Below the pieces are notes generated by a model. It saw only the letters and a program-made list of their open reading frames with translations, did no database searches and had not been told where the DNA came from. The position numbers were made by a program, and so were the translations under genes. Shown one piece after another: positions 26,978-35,570 of a stretch of DNA of 64,000 nt. Every line of letters starts with the position of its first letter. Position 1 is the first letter of the stretch. The DNA is from an uncultured Kangiellaceae bacterium. GTDB lineage: Bacteria > Pseudomonadota > Gammaproteobacteria > Enterobacterales > Kangiellaceae. The DNA lies in the NCBI GenBank assembly GCA_905479925.1, contig CAJQOL010000066.1, forward strand, positions 1 through 64,000. Reading direction: 5' to 3'.

Positions 26978-29346
26978 TATTCGACTCCTTTTTGAGCACT
27001 AACAAGATCAATTTTTTCTACCTGGTACCACACCAAATAGAATGATAATAGACTGCAGACAAGCATGATTACTGTAGATAACCCAAGGGTTTGATTACTA
27101 ACATAGGTTGGAATTCTGTAGAGTTCGCTATCTAAAGACACAGCCATTGCGTCGATCATCAGAAATCCAAGATAAATACCCAATGGAATAGCAAGTAAAG
27201 TAACGAGGCCGAGTTCACCAAAAAGTAGATAACTCACTTCTTTGCGTGTTAAACCTAAAACCCGAAGGCTCGCCAATTCCCGACCTCTTTCCGATAGGGC
27301 AATTCTTGCAGTGTTATAAATCACTCCGAAACTTATAAGGCTAGCAAACAGAATGTTAATAGAGACCATTTTTAGAATATTTTCCGCCATTATGTCCATA
27401 AATATTTGACGTAATACCGAAGTGATATTCATGCCAATAATCTCCGGATGTCTTTTTATTTCTTGGAATACTCGAGCACTATGATTATCGTCTAAGCGTA
27501 TCAATGCGCCGTTAAGTTTGGGGGGTTGGTCGAGTAACTGACTTAGTACATGCAACTCCATATACCCCCCCATACCGATGTATTCTTTGGTCAAAGCAAC
27601 AACAGGAATGGAAAGAGTTGTTTGTGAACCTTCTAACAGATGTACTTGAAGCGCGTCGCCTATATTGACATTCAACAGACCCGCCAAACGCTCATTGATC
27701 ACCATTCCTTGGTCTGGGAGTACTTCTGCGCGCAACTGTTGATTAATAACTCGACGTAAATCACTACCCGATTGCAATGCTGTAATCGCAACATTTTTAT
27801 TGATATGGCCCGATGTTAACCTTACCGGGACGGTCCGCATTGGCTCGACGGCCATAACACCAGGAATCGCTTTTACCGATTCTAAGACAGTTTTAGATTG
27901 CGGTTCCGCAAAAGCAATATTGACATCTTCCCTCTGAATTAAGTCGTACTGCACATCCATTAGATACGACATTGAATCCTCCATAAAATAACTAAATATG
28001 AGAATCGCTAGCGCTAATGCCATGCCGGTAATTGATAACAATACTCGAAGTGGTCTTCGTTCAATTTGTCTTAGAATGATGCGAGACAAAAAAGACAGGT
28101 GCCGATGAAAACCCATTTTTTCAAGCAGGGTTCTTTTAAAAACTTCCGGGCTTTCTGGACGCATAGCCTCAGCAGGAGGAAGGTTAACCGCTTTTCTAAT
28201 CGAGAATAGCGTTCCGAGCATCGCAGCCGCGCTACAACTAGCGACGGCAAAAATCATTACCTCAACAGAAAAATGATATTTCAAAATTGGAAAATGAAAA
28301 AATTCCGCATACATTTTTGTCATGCCCATGGCCATCCATGAGCCCAAACCTAAACCAATTATAGATGCGAAAAAAACAAGTATATAAACCCACTGTAAGA
28401 AATGAAAAGCGATCGCTTTATCGCTGTAACCAACAGCTTTAAGCATTCCAATTTGTTCCCGTTGCACCGCCACTTGGCGTGACATAACAATATTAACTAA
28501 AAATGCCGCCACCGCTAGAAAAACAAAAGGTGCAATGACACCCATCGATTCAAGTTGCATCAATTCATTGTCGACAAAAAAATTGGATAATTGTTCATCT
28601 CTTCCATAGGCGTTTTTGCCGCCATATGGCTCTAATAATAAATCTAAAGACTGTTTGACATCAGCAACACAGACGCCGCGATTTAGTTTCAGCGATACAT
28701 CATTAAACGCCCCTTTCATATTTGCCGCAGCTTCTAATTGATGTCGGCTGGTCCACATAATTGCGTACCTTCGCGCGTCAGGCATAATGGCCCCTGGCGC
28801 AACGGAATAAACATATTCAGGCGAAAGCGCTACGCCAACAACTCTAAGAGGTCTTAGGCGCCCATTCATCACAACCATTACCTTGTCACCTAGAACTAAT
28901 TCATGGGCATTAAAAAAGTTCTCATCAACAACAATGGCGTTTGTTTCATTGGGGTATACCATGCGTCCAGAACGCAAATAAAGTTGATTGAGCCGCGGCT
29001 CTTTACCATCAGGTATTGAAATCATTTTCCCAACAGCCGGTTCATCTAACGAAGGCATCTGCAAGGTTACACCGAAAGTAACCCTTACCTCGCTTACCGA
29101 TACACCTTTAATATTTGCGATACGACTTTCGAGACTATTAGGAGCTCGTTTTAGACTGGCAAATACATCGCCAAACTGATAACGATCATAATAAGTTGAT
29201 TGAGTAAGTCTCAGGCTATCAAGCACACCAAACATTATCACGAAAATGGCAATACCGGCGGCCATCACCAAGACGATAGCTATAACTAGGCCCTTAATAT
29301 TCCATAAGTCTCGAGTCAATTTTCGATTGAGTGGAGTAACGATCAT
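26977..29346 (-). CDS. ABC transporter permease with two FtsX domains
   Basis: A 789-residue inner-membrane protein: an N-terminal helix (GLVIAIVLVMAAGIAIFVIM), a periplasmic domain, an FtsX-type three-helix block (about 270-400, including VFLAAVAAFLVNIVMSRQ in large part), a second N-terminal-like helix near 445, a second periplasmic domain and a final FtsX block (about 660-780, with SERGRELASLRVLGLTRKEV). The ERGRELASLRVLG-type coupling loop is typical of LolC/MacB-like permeases. These extract or move substrates at the periplasmic side rather than through a channel. It starts 3 bases after the ATPase stop. Confidence 0.9.
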   Translation of the reverse strand: MIVTPLNRKLTRDLWNIKGLVIAIVLVMAAGIAIFVIMFGVLDSLRLTQSTYYDRYQFGDVFASLKRAPNSLESRIANIKGVSVSEVRVTFGVTLQMPSLDEPAVGKMISIPDGKEPRLNQLYLRSGRMVYPNETNAIVVDENFFNAHELVLGDKVMVVMNGRLRPLRVVGVALSPEYVYSVAPGAIMPDARRYAIMWTSRHQLEAAANMKGAFNDVSLKLNRGVCVADVKQSLDLLLEPYGGKNAYGRDEQLSNFFVDNELMQLESMGVIAPFVFLAVAAFLVNIVMSRQVAVQREQIGMLKAVGYSDKAIAFHFLQWVYILVFFASIIGLGLGSWMAMGMTKMYAEFFHFPILKYHFSVEVMIFAVASCSAAAMLGTLFSIRKAVNLPPAEAMRPESPEVFKRTLLEKMGFHRHLSFLSRIILRQIERRPLRVLLSITGMALALAILIFSYFMEDSMSYLMDVQYDLIQREDVNIAFAEPQSKTVLESVKAIPGVMAVEPMRTVPVRLTSGHINKNVAITALQSGSDLRRVINQQLRAEVLPDQGMVINERLAGLLNVNIGDALQVHLLEGSQTTLSIPVVALTKEYIGMGGYMELHVLSQLLDQPPKLNGALIRLDDNHSARVFQEIKRHPEIIGMNITSVLRQIFMDIMAENILKMVSINILFASLISFGVIYNTARIALSERGRELASLRVLGLTRKEVSYLLFGELGLVTLLAIPLGIYLGFLMIDAMAVSLDSELYRIPTYVSNQTLGLSTVIMLVCSLLSFYLVWYQVEKIDLVSAQKGVE

Positions 29347-29349
29347 AAA

Positions 29350-30066
29350 TTACCAATTAATCTGCTCTGGGGTTTTACGCCGTGCATTTACCTCGACTCG
29401 ACTTACTTGGCCATCAACAAAATGAATAACGCGATGTGCTAAATCTGCAATTGATGCATTGTGTGTAATAATTATGCAAGTTGTGTTGAACTCTATGTTA
29501 ACGTCAAGCAACGCTTGTAAAACAATACTACCAGTTTCACTGTCGAGAGCTCCGGTGGGTTCATCGCACAATAAAACTTCCGGTCTTTTAGCAATCGCTC
29601 TAGCAATTGCAACTCTTTGTTGTTCACCTCCAGAAAGTTGCGAAGGAAAGTGGTTTGCTCGCTCCGTTAAACCGATAGCTTCTAGCGCTTTTATGGGTTC
29701 CATTGGATGATCACAAATTTCGGTGACTAGTGCGACGTTTTCGATAGCGGTTAAACTAGGTACCAAATTATAAGACTGAAACACAAAGCCAATATTTTTA
29801 CGCCTAAAAAGCGTTAAATCAGAAGCGGAAATAATTGATAGATCTTTACCTTTAAAAAGCACGTGCCCGCTACTTGGTTGATCAATGCCTCCAATGATAT
29901 TTAAAAACGTTGACTTGCCGCTTCCGGAAGCCCCAAGCAAAACAACAACTTCACCTGAAGGTATATTCAAATTAACACTTCTAAGAGCATTAATTTCATT
30001 CTCCCCCGAAAAATAGACCTTGCGCAGATCTTTTATCTCAAAGCAATTATCCACTCTACCCCTCAT
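29350..30066 (-). CDS. ABC transporter ATP-binding protein (LolD/MacB-like)
   Basis: The ATPase of the three-gene transporter. Walker A is GASGSGKST, the signature is LSGGEQQRVAIARA, Walker B is VLLCDEPTGALD and the H-loop is CIIITHNASIADLA. The ATG at 30066 gives a normal N-terminus (MRGRVDNCFEIKDLRKVYF, 238 residues). An in-frame TTG at 30096 would add 10 residues not expected for the family; neither start has a strong ribosome site. The CDEPTGALD form and size match the LolD/MacB ATPase group. The three genes overlap or nearly touch, so they form one transcript. Confidence 0.92.
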   Translation of the reverse strand: MRGRVDNCFEIKDLRKVYFSGENEINALRSVNLNIPSGEVVVLLGASGSGKSTFLNIIGGIDQPSSGHVLFKGKDLSIISASDLTLFRRKNIGFVFQSYNLVPSLTAIENVALVTEICDHPMEPIKALEAIGLTERANHFPSQLSGGEQQRVAIARAIAKRPEVLLCDEPTGALDSETGSIVLQALLDVNIEFNTTCIIITHNASIADLAHRVIHFVDGQVSRVEVNARRKTPEQINW

Positions 30067-30338
30067 AATTTTTTCTACTGTTCTCCATATTAGCAATCTA
30101 CAACAAAAATAATAATGATCTGGATCGGGTTAGTTAATACAATAGGAACTAAATATCTCAAAACATGTATCTTAAAAACAATCTATTCATAATGTTAAGT
30201 AAAACAACGGACAATCAGTTAGTTTTATCCTCTGAACCCGCCCGTTTACGCCTGTTTCAACTGTTATTAAGGTAACGAGTAAGCTAATATATTAATAGAT
30301 CGCAGTAATTGAACGTTTATAAAGGCGAGGTTTCCGAC

Positions 30339-32195
30339 ATGAATAAATATTCTGTTTTCTTCACGCTTGTAGCGCTTTTAGCAATTTCCTCATTTTCCGG
30401 TTGCGGGGGCTCAGACGATGAGTCCATTGACGTTGACGAGATCCAACTGGCTACGGTGCAAGACTATCAGTTAGTTGACACCACCGCCGTAATCGACTCT
30501 ATAGCAGTCAGATTAAACGGCTTATCTATCGATGATTTTTTTGCCGAGTCTTACTTGGTAATTCAGGAAAGAAACCTTGAGGGAGGAGTCACTGAGGGAC
30601 TTGCCGACCAATTTCCTTTGGGTACCTTTGGACTAAACAACATTTCCGATGCGTACCAGCAGCAAACAGCGGAAATTGAGTCATTTATTCTAGCGCAACT
30701 ACTAACCTATGACCGTTCGCTATTACCTTCTGCCTCTCAGCTTTCATACGATATCTATAAAGCTCACCTTGAATATCAACTTGAGTTCGCTCAATACAAG
30801 GATTTTGACTATCCGGCAACCTATGGATTTTTCGGTAAACCAGGCGCAACCGAGCAGTTTTTCACCGAGCTGATTCCAATTACCAATAAAATAGAAGCTG
30901 ACACTTATTTGCTAATGCTTAATCAAATTGAAAGACGTTTCGACCAAATCTCTGAATTATTAGACGCTAGGCAAGCAGCGGGTATTGTTGAACCTGCGAT
31001 CACCCTAGATTTTTCAAGACAAGCGGTTCAATCAATCGCAAATACTTCGGCGAGAAATACCTCTTATTACACCAATTTTGAAGAAAAACTATCAACTTTA
31101 ACCAACGTTACCAACGCGGAAAAAGACCAACTAATGGCCGTCTTACTTGCAACCGTAGAACGAAGAGTACTACCGGCATATTCGCAACTAGCGACAAAGA
31201 TGCAAACGCTTCTTGAACAAGCTCCTCAGAACATTGGTTTTGGGCAGTTTGAAGGTGGTGACGAGTTTTATGATTTCAGCTTGCGCTATTTCACATCCAG
31301 TGCTCAAACAGCTGAGGAAATTCACCAATTGGGACTAACGGAGTTAGAACGAATACATGCCGAAATGCGCGTTATATTTAATCAACTGGGTTATCCGCAA
31401 AACGAGTCATTGTCACAATCATTTAGTCGAGTTGACAGTGACGGCGGAACTATTGCGGGTGAAGATGCGGTCGCCTTCTATGAAGCAATAATTGCCGAAG
31501 CCTACACCCAACTGCCTGAAATATTTGAAACAATACCAGAGCAAGACGTTGTTGTGATTGGCGGCGAAAGCGGTGGTTACTATATTGCAGGGTCAGATGA
31601 TGGCGTAAGACCTGGAGCGTTCTATGCGAGTACTGTAAACGATTTAGCTTATACTCGTATGCCCACTCTGGCTTATCATGAAGCGGTTCCAGGACACCAT
31701 ATGCAGATAGCGTTAGCAAGGGAGCTTGACCTTCCTGAGTTTAGACGCCGTACAAATTTTACATCCTTTGTAGAAGGATGGGGGCTTTACGCCGAGAGAC
31801 TTGCCAAAGATTTAGGATGGTACGAAGGTGACCCCTATGGGGATTTAGGGCGGCTTCAATTTGAAGCAATGCGAGCAGCCAGGCTAGTGGTTGATACCGG
31901 AATACACGACCTAGGCTGGAGCTACCAAGAGGCGGATAATTTTCATATCAATAACGTTGGTTTTCCAGGATCGATTGCCCGTTATAGCGTATGGCCAGGT
32001 CAAGCTACCGCTTATATGACTGGTATGTTAAAAATATTAGAGTTAAGGGAAAGAGCGGAAACGGCACTCGGTGAAAACTATGATATTAGAAGCTTTCATT
32101 CTGAAGTAATTGGTAGCGGCTCAATGCCAACGGATATTCTAGAAGATGTGATTGACGATTTTATCTCGCGAAATTTGCCGACCGAAAAAGAGTAA
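30339..32195 (+). CDS. DUF885 family putative peptidase lipoprotein
   Basis: A 618-residue exported protein. I chose the ATG at 30339 because GGCGAGG lies eight bases upstream and it places a lipoprotein signal peptide at the N-terminus (MNKYSVFFTLVALLAISSFS, then GCGGS); a TTG at 30309 is in frame but unlikely. The DUF885 hallmark HEAVPGHHMQ, an HEXXH-like zinc-site variant, lies in YHEAVPGHHMQIALARE, followed by FVEGWGLYAERLAKDLG. Family members are thought to be metal-dependent peptidases, but few are characterised. Anchoring in the outer or inner membrane through the lipid is expected. Confidence 0.88.
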   Translation: MNKYSVFFTLVALLAISSFSGCGGSDDESIDVDEIQLATVQDYQLVDTTAVIDSIAVRLNGLSIDDFFAESYLVIQERNLEGGVTEGLADQFPLGTFGLNNISDAYQQQTAEIESFILAQLLTYDRSLLPSASQLSYDIYKAHLEYQLEFAQYKDFDYPATYGFFGKPGATEQFFTELIPITNKIEADTYLLMLNQIERRFDQISELLDARQAAGIVEPAITLDFSRQAVQSIANTSARNTSYYTNFEEKLSTLTNVTNAEKDQLMAVLLATVERRVLPAYSQLATKMQTLLEQAPQNIGFGQFEGGDEFYDFSLRYFTSSAQTAEEIHQLGLTELERIHAEMRVIFNQLGYPQNESLSQSFSRVDSDGGTIAGEDAVAFYEAIIAEAYTQLPEIFETIPEQDVVVIGGESGGYYIAGSDDGVRPGAFYASTVNDLAYTRMPTLAYHEAVPGHHMQIALARELDLPEFRRRTNFTSFVEGWGLYAERLAKDLGWYEGDPYGDLGRLQFEAMRAARLVVDTGIHDLGWSYQEADNFHINNVGFPGSIARYSVWPGQATAYMTGMLKILELRERAETALGENYDIRSFHSEVIGSGSMPTDILEDVIDDFISRNLPTEKE

Positions 32196-32249
32196 ATTTC
32201 ACGACCATTTTTGAAAAATTTGATTAAAGTAATTTTGCGAAATAAAGGG

Positions 32250-32648
32250 TCAAAACCACTGTTTGATTACCTCAAATAAATCCTCGGGGTCAATTGGTTT
32301 CACGAGGTGATCATTCATTCCTACCGCTGCAGTTTTTTCTCGGTCTCCGTCTTTTGAATGCCCGGTCATTGCAATGACTGGTAGTTGCTGGTAATCACTG
32401 TTTTCGCGAATTTTTTGCGTCGCATCCAACCCATTCATAACAGGCATTTCAATATCCATCAACACCAAATCAACCTTTGATGAGAAAACAATATCGATCG
32501 CTTGCTGACCATTTTCGGCAGTCAGCACTTCAATTTCTGCGTCCTCCAAAGAGAAACTCAGCAATTCTCGATTCATTTGGATGTCATCAACAACCAGTAT
32601 TTTTTTTCCGGAATAACGGCCATCCGTCCACCACTCATCTTCTTCCAT
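32250..32648 (-). CDS. Stand-alone receiver-domain response regulator
   Basis: A 132-residue protein containing one receiver domain after a short acidic N-terminus (MEEDEWWTDGRYSG). The acidic pair is in KILVVDDIQMNRELL, the phospho-acceptor Asp is in LVLMDIEMPVMNG, the switch Thr is in VIAMTGHS, and the conserved Lys is in HLVKPIDPEDL. There is no output domain. The sequence style (LVLMDIEMPVMNGLDAT) is that of receivers attached to hybrid kinases, so it may be a phosphate relay or sink. It is divergent from the PAS protein gene at 32876. Confidence 0.92.
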   Translation of the reverse strand: MEEDEWWTDGRYSGKKILVVDDIQMNRELLSFSLEDAEIEVLTAENGQQAIDIVFSSKVDLVLMDIEMPVMNGLDATQKIRENSDYQQLPVIAMTGHSKDGDREKTAAVGMNDHLVKPIDPEDLFEVIKQWF

Positions 32649-32875
32649 ACTTTCCCACTCTTCTGATTAATTCGCTGCATATCTAGCGATAAAATAGACT
32701 GCTTAATAACATAGTTTAGACCAGTATCAGTTTTTTGCATCAACGAACAACTTTAGCACTTAAAATCGTCTTTTAGTCCAATAAAAATAGGTCATATTAT
32801 CTTAATTATTCAACTACAATAATTTTATCGAATTTGATTATTTTACGATGCTATAGAAATGACGGGGAGTAGGCC

Positions 32876-33499
32876 TTGAAACTATGTGAAAAATTTGCAT
32901 CATTCTTGGAGGAAATAGACCTAAAAAGTATTGAAAATAGTAATGATTGTATCTATTTCTTAGACTCCGATTTCTTTGTAAGGGGCTATAACTCGGCCTA
33001 TTACAATTTTGCCATGGCCAATGGCGCAACTGATTTTAATAAAAGCTTAGGGATAGGAAGCAACCTCTTAAACTCGCTACCTAAAGCGCTAAAATCCTAC
33101 TTTTTAAATGCCTTTGCCATTGCAAAAGAAAATCAAACCATCTTTAGTCATGACTTTGAATGCTCATCGATTGATACCTACAGGCTCTATCACCAAACCG
33201 CCTACCCTTTGCCAAACAATAAAGGCTTCGTTATAACCAACCATTGCTTTATTAATAACCATCGAGAGGACAAGGCTGTCGCTCTATCCGAGCAGCATGT
33301 GGACTCTAACAACCTCATTATCCAATGTTGCGGTTGCCAAAAATTAAAAAATCAAAAATATTTGAGATGGGACTGGGTGCCTTCAATGCTATCGAATGAT
33401 AAAGCGAACGTTTCTCATTCAATTTGCCATAATTATAAATCTCACCTATATCCTACTGAGACAAAAGCCAAGACAAAAACAATTTCAAAAACAAGTTAA
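32876..33499 (+). CDS. PAS-like protein with C-terminal cysteine motif
   Basis: A 207-residue soluble protein. The TTG start at 32876 has GGGGAG six bases upstream. Residues about 18-125 look like a single PAS domain (NDCIYFLDSDFFVRGYNSAY start, PLPNNKGFVITNH end). The tail 150-190 reads QCCGCQKLKN, W-x-WVPSMLS, then SHSICHNYK. This resembles a recurring tail on bacterial PAS/signalling proteins, C-x-x-C-x-K ... W ... SHGICPxC, but the last Cys is replaced by Tyr (C184-H-N-Y187). Metal or redox sensing is possible but unproven. It is flanked by receiver genes at 32250 and 33506. Confidence 0.7.
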   Translation: MKLCEKFASFLEEIDLKSIENSNDCIYFLDSDFFVRGYNSAYYNFAMANGATDFNKSLGIGSNLLNSLPKALKSYFLNAFAIAKENQTIFSHDFECSSIDTYRLYHQTAYPLPNNKGFVITNHCFINNHREDKAVALSEQHVDSNNLIIQCCGCQKLKNQKYLRWDWVPSMLSNDKANVSHSICHNYKSHLYPTETKAKTKTISKTS

Positions 33500-33505
33500 A
33501 TAGCA

Positions 33506-33901
33506 TTAAACCTCTTTAGCTAATTCAAAGTATTTTTCTAATTTTTCACGGAGAATTTTCTGATTGAACGGCTTTATTATGAAATTGGAAACTCCAAGAC
33601 CAATAGCATTTTTTACATTTTCAGGATTATTATTTCCTGTACACATAATAAATACAGACTCCTTGTTTTTCGCTGACTTTCTAGCCATTTCCAATAATTC
33701 ATCGCCTTTTAGTCCTGGCATTTCCCAATCACAAAGGATAAGCGGGAAGGACTGTAGCCCCATCATCTTGGCTGTTTGCGTGCCATCAGCGGCTTCAATG
33801 ATATTTTTAAAGCCCATCTCACGAAGCATACTTTTCAGTATCTGCCTTATCGAAACGGTATCATCTGCTACCAAAACCTTCGCACTGTCACTTTTTAACA
33901 C
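33506..33901 (-). CDS. Stand-alone CheY-like receiver protein
   Basis: A 131-residue single receiver domain. Landmarks are the acidic pair (KVLVADDTVSIRQILK), phospho-acceptor Asp in LILCDWEMPGLKG, switch Thr in FIMCTGNN and Lys in NFIIKPFNQ. The CDWEMPG motif and LKSMLREMGF are typical of CheY-like single-domain regulators. No chemotaxis genes are in the window, although a hairpin-like chemoreceptor fragment lies at 7465. It is convergent with the PAS gene (stops 6 bases apart). Confidence 0.92.
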   Translation of the reverse strand: MLKSDSAKVLVADDTVSIRQILKSMLREMGFKNIIEAADGTQTAKMMGLQSFPLILCDWEMPGLKGDELLEMARKSAKNKESVFIMCTGNNNPENVKNAIGLGVSNFIIKPFNQKILREKLEKYFELAKEV

Positions 33902-34117
33902 GTTATTCTCCAGGTCGGTGTTTTACGCTAGACGAAACTACCAAGTATCTAAGAATATTCAAAAGGTCACTAGCGCTTGAATATTTCAATCCTCTTATTA
34001 AAAGTAAGTCTAGTTGAAAATGGTCAAAAAGAAAGCTATTGACTGTAAAAGTCTGGAATGTGCATTAGCATGAAAGTCTTTGAATTATTTGATATTATCC
34101 TTGGCAACGGAGGTATT

Positions 34118-34675
34118 ATGCTTACCAACACTGTTAGTCATTACGGCCTAGTATCGATTATATTGCACTGGATAACCGCATTAGCGGTTTTTGGCTTATT
34201 TGGACTTGGCTTTTGGATGGTCGAACTCAGTTATTACGACAGCTATTATAGAGCAGCGCCTGCGCTGCACAAGAGCATTGGGTTAACATTAGCTTTGATT
34301 ATATTGCTGCGACTTTTCTGGCGTGCGTATCAACTAAAACCGACCCCCTTGATCAGTCACTCGCCAATGGAACAAAAAGCAGCCGTTTGGGTTCATGGTA
34401 CTCTTTACCTGCTAATGTTTATCACCATGCTTAGCGGTTACTTTATCTCTACCGCCGATAACCGCGCGATTGAAGTATTCGGCTTAGTAACTGTTCCATC
34501 GATGGGCGCTTTCCTTGATAATCAAGAAGACTTAGCCGGTGTCATTCATAAATATCTAGCATACCTGATGGTGGCCATAGCAACACTTCATGCGCTTGCG
34601 GCTCTTAAACATCACTTTTTTGATAAAGACAAAACACTGCTGCGAATGTTAAAACCAGGTAAACACTGGTCATAA
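34118..34675 (+). CDS. Cytochrome b561-type di-heme membrane protein
   Basis: The ATG at 34118 has GGAGG five bases upstream and gives a 185-residue protein; the longer frame from 34058 is unlikely. Four hydrophobic helices carry histidines in the expected places: HYGLVSIILHW, LHKSIGLTLALI, VHGTLYLLMF, and HKYLAYLMVAIATLHALAALKHH. This matches the bacterial cytochrome b561 family, which passes electrons from quinol or reduces superoxide in E. coli CybB. The yceI-like gene follows after 116 bp, a very common pairing. Confidence 0.93.
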   Translation: MLTNTVSHYGLVSIILHWITALAVFGLFGLGFWMVELSYYDSYYRAAPALHKSIGLTLALIILLRLFWRAYQLKPTPLISHSPMEQKAAVWVHGTLYLLMFITMLSGYFISTADNRAIEVFGLVTVPSMGAFLDNQEDLAGVIHKYLAYLMVAIATLHALAALKHHFFDKDKTLLRMLKPGKHWS

Positions 34676-34721
34676 ACTGCAGTTTTAGCGTATCAGTTAC
34701 AGGAAAGTCAGTTTATTAGAG

Positions 34722-34758
34722 TTGGCGAAAGCCGTGAATGGAATAAATACTTCGCCAA
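34722..34758. repeat. Inverted repeat between cytochrome b561 and YceI genes
   Basis: TTGGCGAA (34722-34729) and TTCGCCAA (34751-34758) are perfect 8-base arms separated by 21 bases, about 33 bases before the YceI start. It could be an operator, a leader hairpin or an mRNA-processing site. No T-run follows. Confidence 0.6.
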
Positions 34759-34791
34759 TACAAACCATTAATAATATTAAGAGGAATAGTC

Positions 34792-35364
34792 ATGAAAAAA
34801 TCACTAATTGTGGGTCTTATCGCAACAACTTTGCTATCACCGGTAACTTATGCCGCTGATTATATCGTGGACTATAAAGGCGCTCACGCCTCAATCAATT
34901 TTAAAATTAAACATCTTGGATATAGCTGGCTAACCGGCCGTTTTGATAAGTTTGGTGGCGAATTTAGCTATAACGCCGATAATATTTCAGCGTCAAAAAT
35001 ACAGGTAACTGTTGATACCACTAGCGTTAACTCTAATCACGCCGACAGAGACAAACATTTACGCTCTTCGGATTTTTTAGAGGTCGAAAAATTCTCCGAT
35101 GCCAAATTCGTCAGCACATCAGTAATCGATAAAGGCGCCAATAAACTTGAGGTTAAAGGAGACTTAACCTTGCATGGTGTAACCAAAGAAATTATCATTG
35201 ACGCTGAAAAAATTGGCGAAGGTAAAGACCCATGGGGTGGTTACAGAGTCGGGTTCAGTGGAACAACTAAAATTGGGATGGCCGACTTTGGTATCAAAAG
35301 TAAATTAGGACCAAGTTCCACTCACGTAGATTTAGAACTACATATCGAAGGTATTCGTCAATAG
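34792..35364 (+). CDS. YceI family periplasmic lipid-binding protein
   Basis: A 190-residue secreted protein: signal peptide 1-22 (MKKSLIVGLIATTLLSPVTY, then AAD), then a YceI lipocalin-like barrel. Family landmarks are INFKIKHLGYSWLTGRFDKF, VDTTSVNSNHADRDKHLRSSDF in part, and GDLTLHGVTKEI. YceI proteins bind isoprenoid-type lipids such as polyprenyl chains, and the pairing with cytochrome b561 suggests a role in quinone handling or periplasmic redox protection; that link is inference. AGAGGAA is the ribosome site. Confidence 0.94.
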   Translation: MKKSLIVGLIATTLLSPVTYAADYIVDYKGAHASINFKIKHLGYSWLTGRFDKFGGEFSYNADNISASKIQVTVDTTSVNSNHADRDKHLRSSDFLEVEKFSDAKFVSTSVIDKGANKLEVKGDLTLHGVTKEIIIDAEKIGEGKDPWGGYRVGFSGTTKIGMADFGIKSKLGPSSTHVDLELHIEGIRQ

Positions 35365-35528
35365 ACTTTAGTGTTCTGCAGAAAAGATTATCTGCTTGCG
35401 CTAGTTCTGATAAGTTTTTTAGCTAATAAATTCTAGCTAAATATATTTTCAATACGCTTCGATATTTGTTTGTACTTTGATCCGTATTGGTTACTGGTAT
35501 GAAGAGGTTTTTGCAGAGATATTCGAAA

Positions 35529-35556
35529 GCCGACCCACTACAACGAGGTAGTCGGC
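35529..35556. terminator. Stem-loop in convergent YceI / VIT-lipoprotein gap
   Basis: GCCGAC (35529-35534) pairs with GTCGGC (35551-35556), and an inner TAC/GTA can extend the stem across a small bulge. It lies 15 bases beyond the end of the minus-strand gene. There is no clear T-run, so terminator function is tentative. Confidence 0.35.
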
Positions 35557-35570
35557 ATGAGTTAGCAAAA

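Noticed and set aside
34058-34117. Twenty extra codons at the start of cytochrome b561
   Set aside because: The ATG at 34118 has a strong GGAGG site and gives the family N-terminus.
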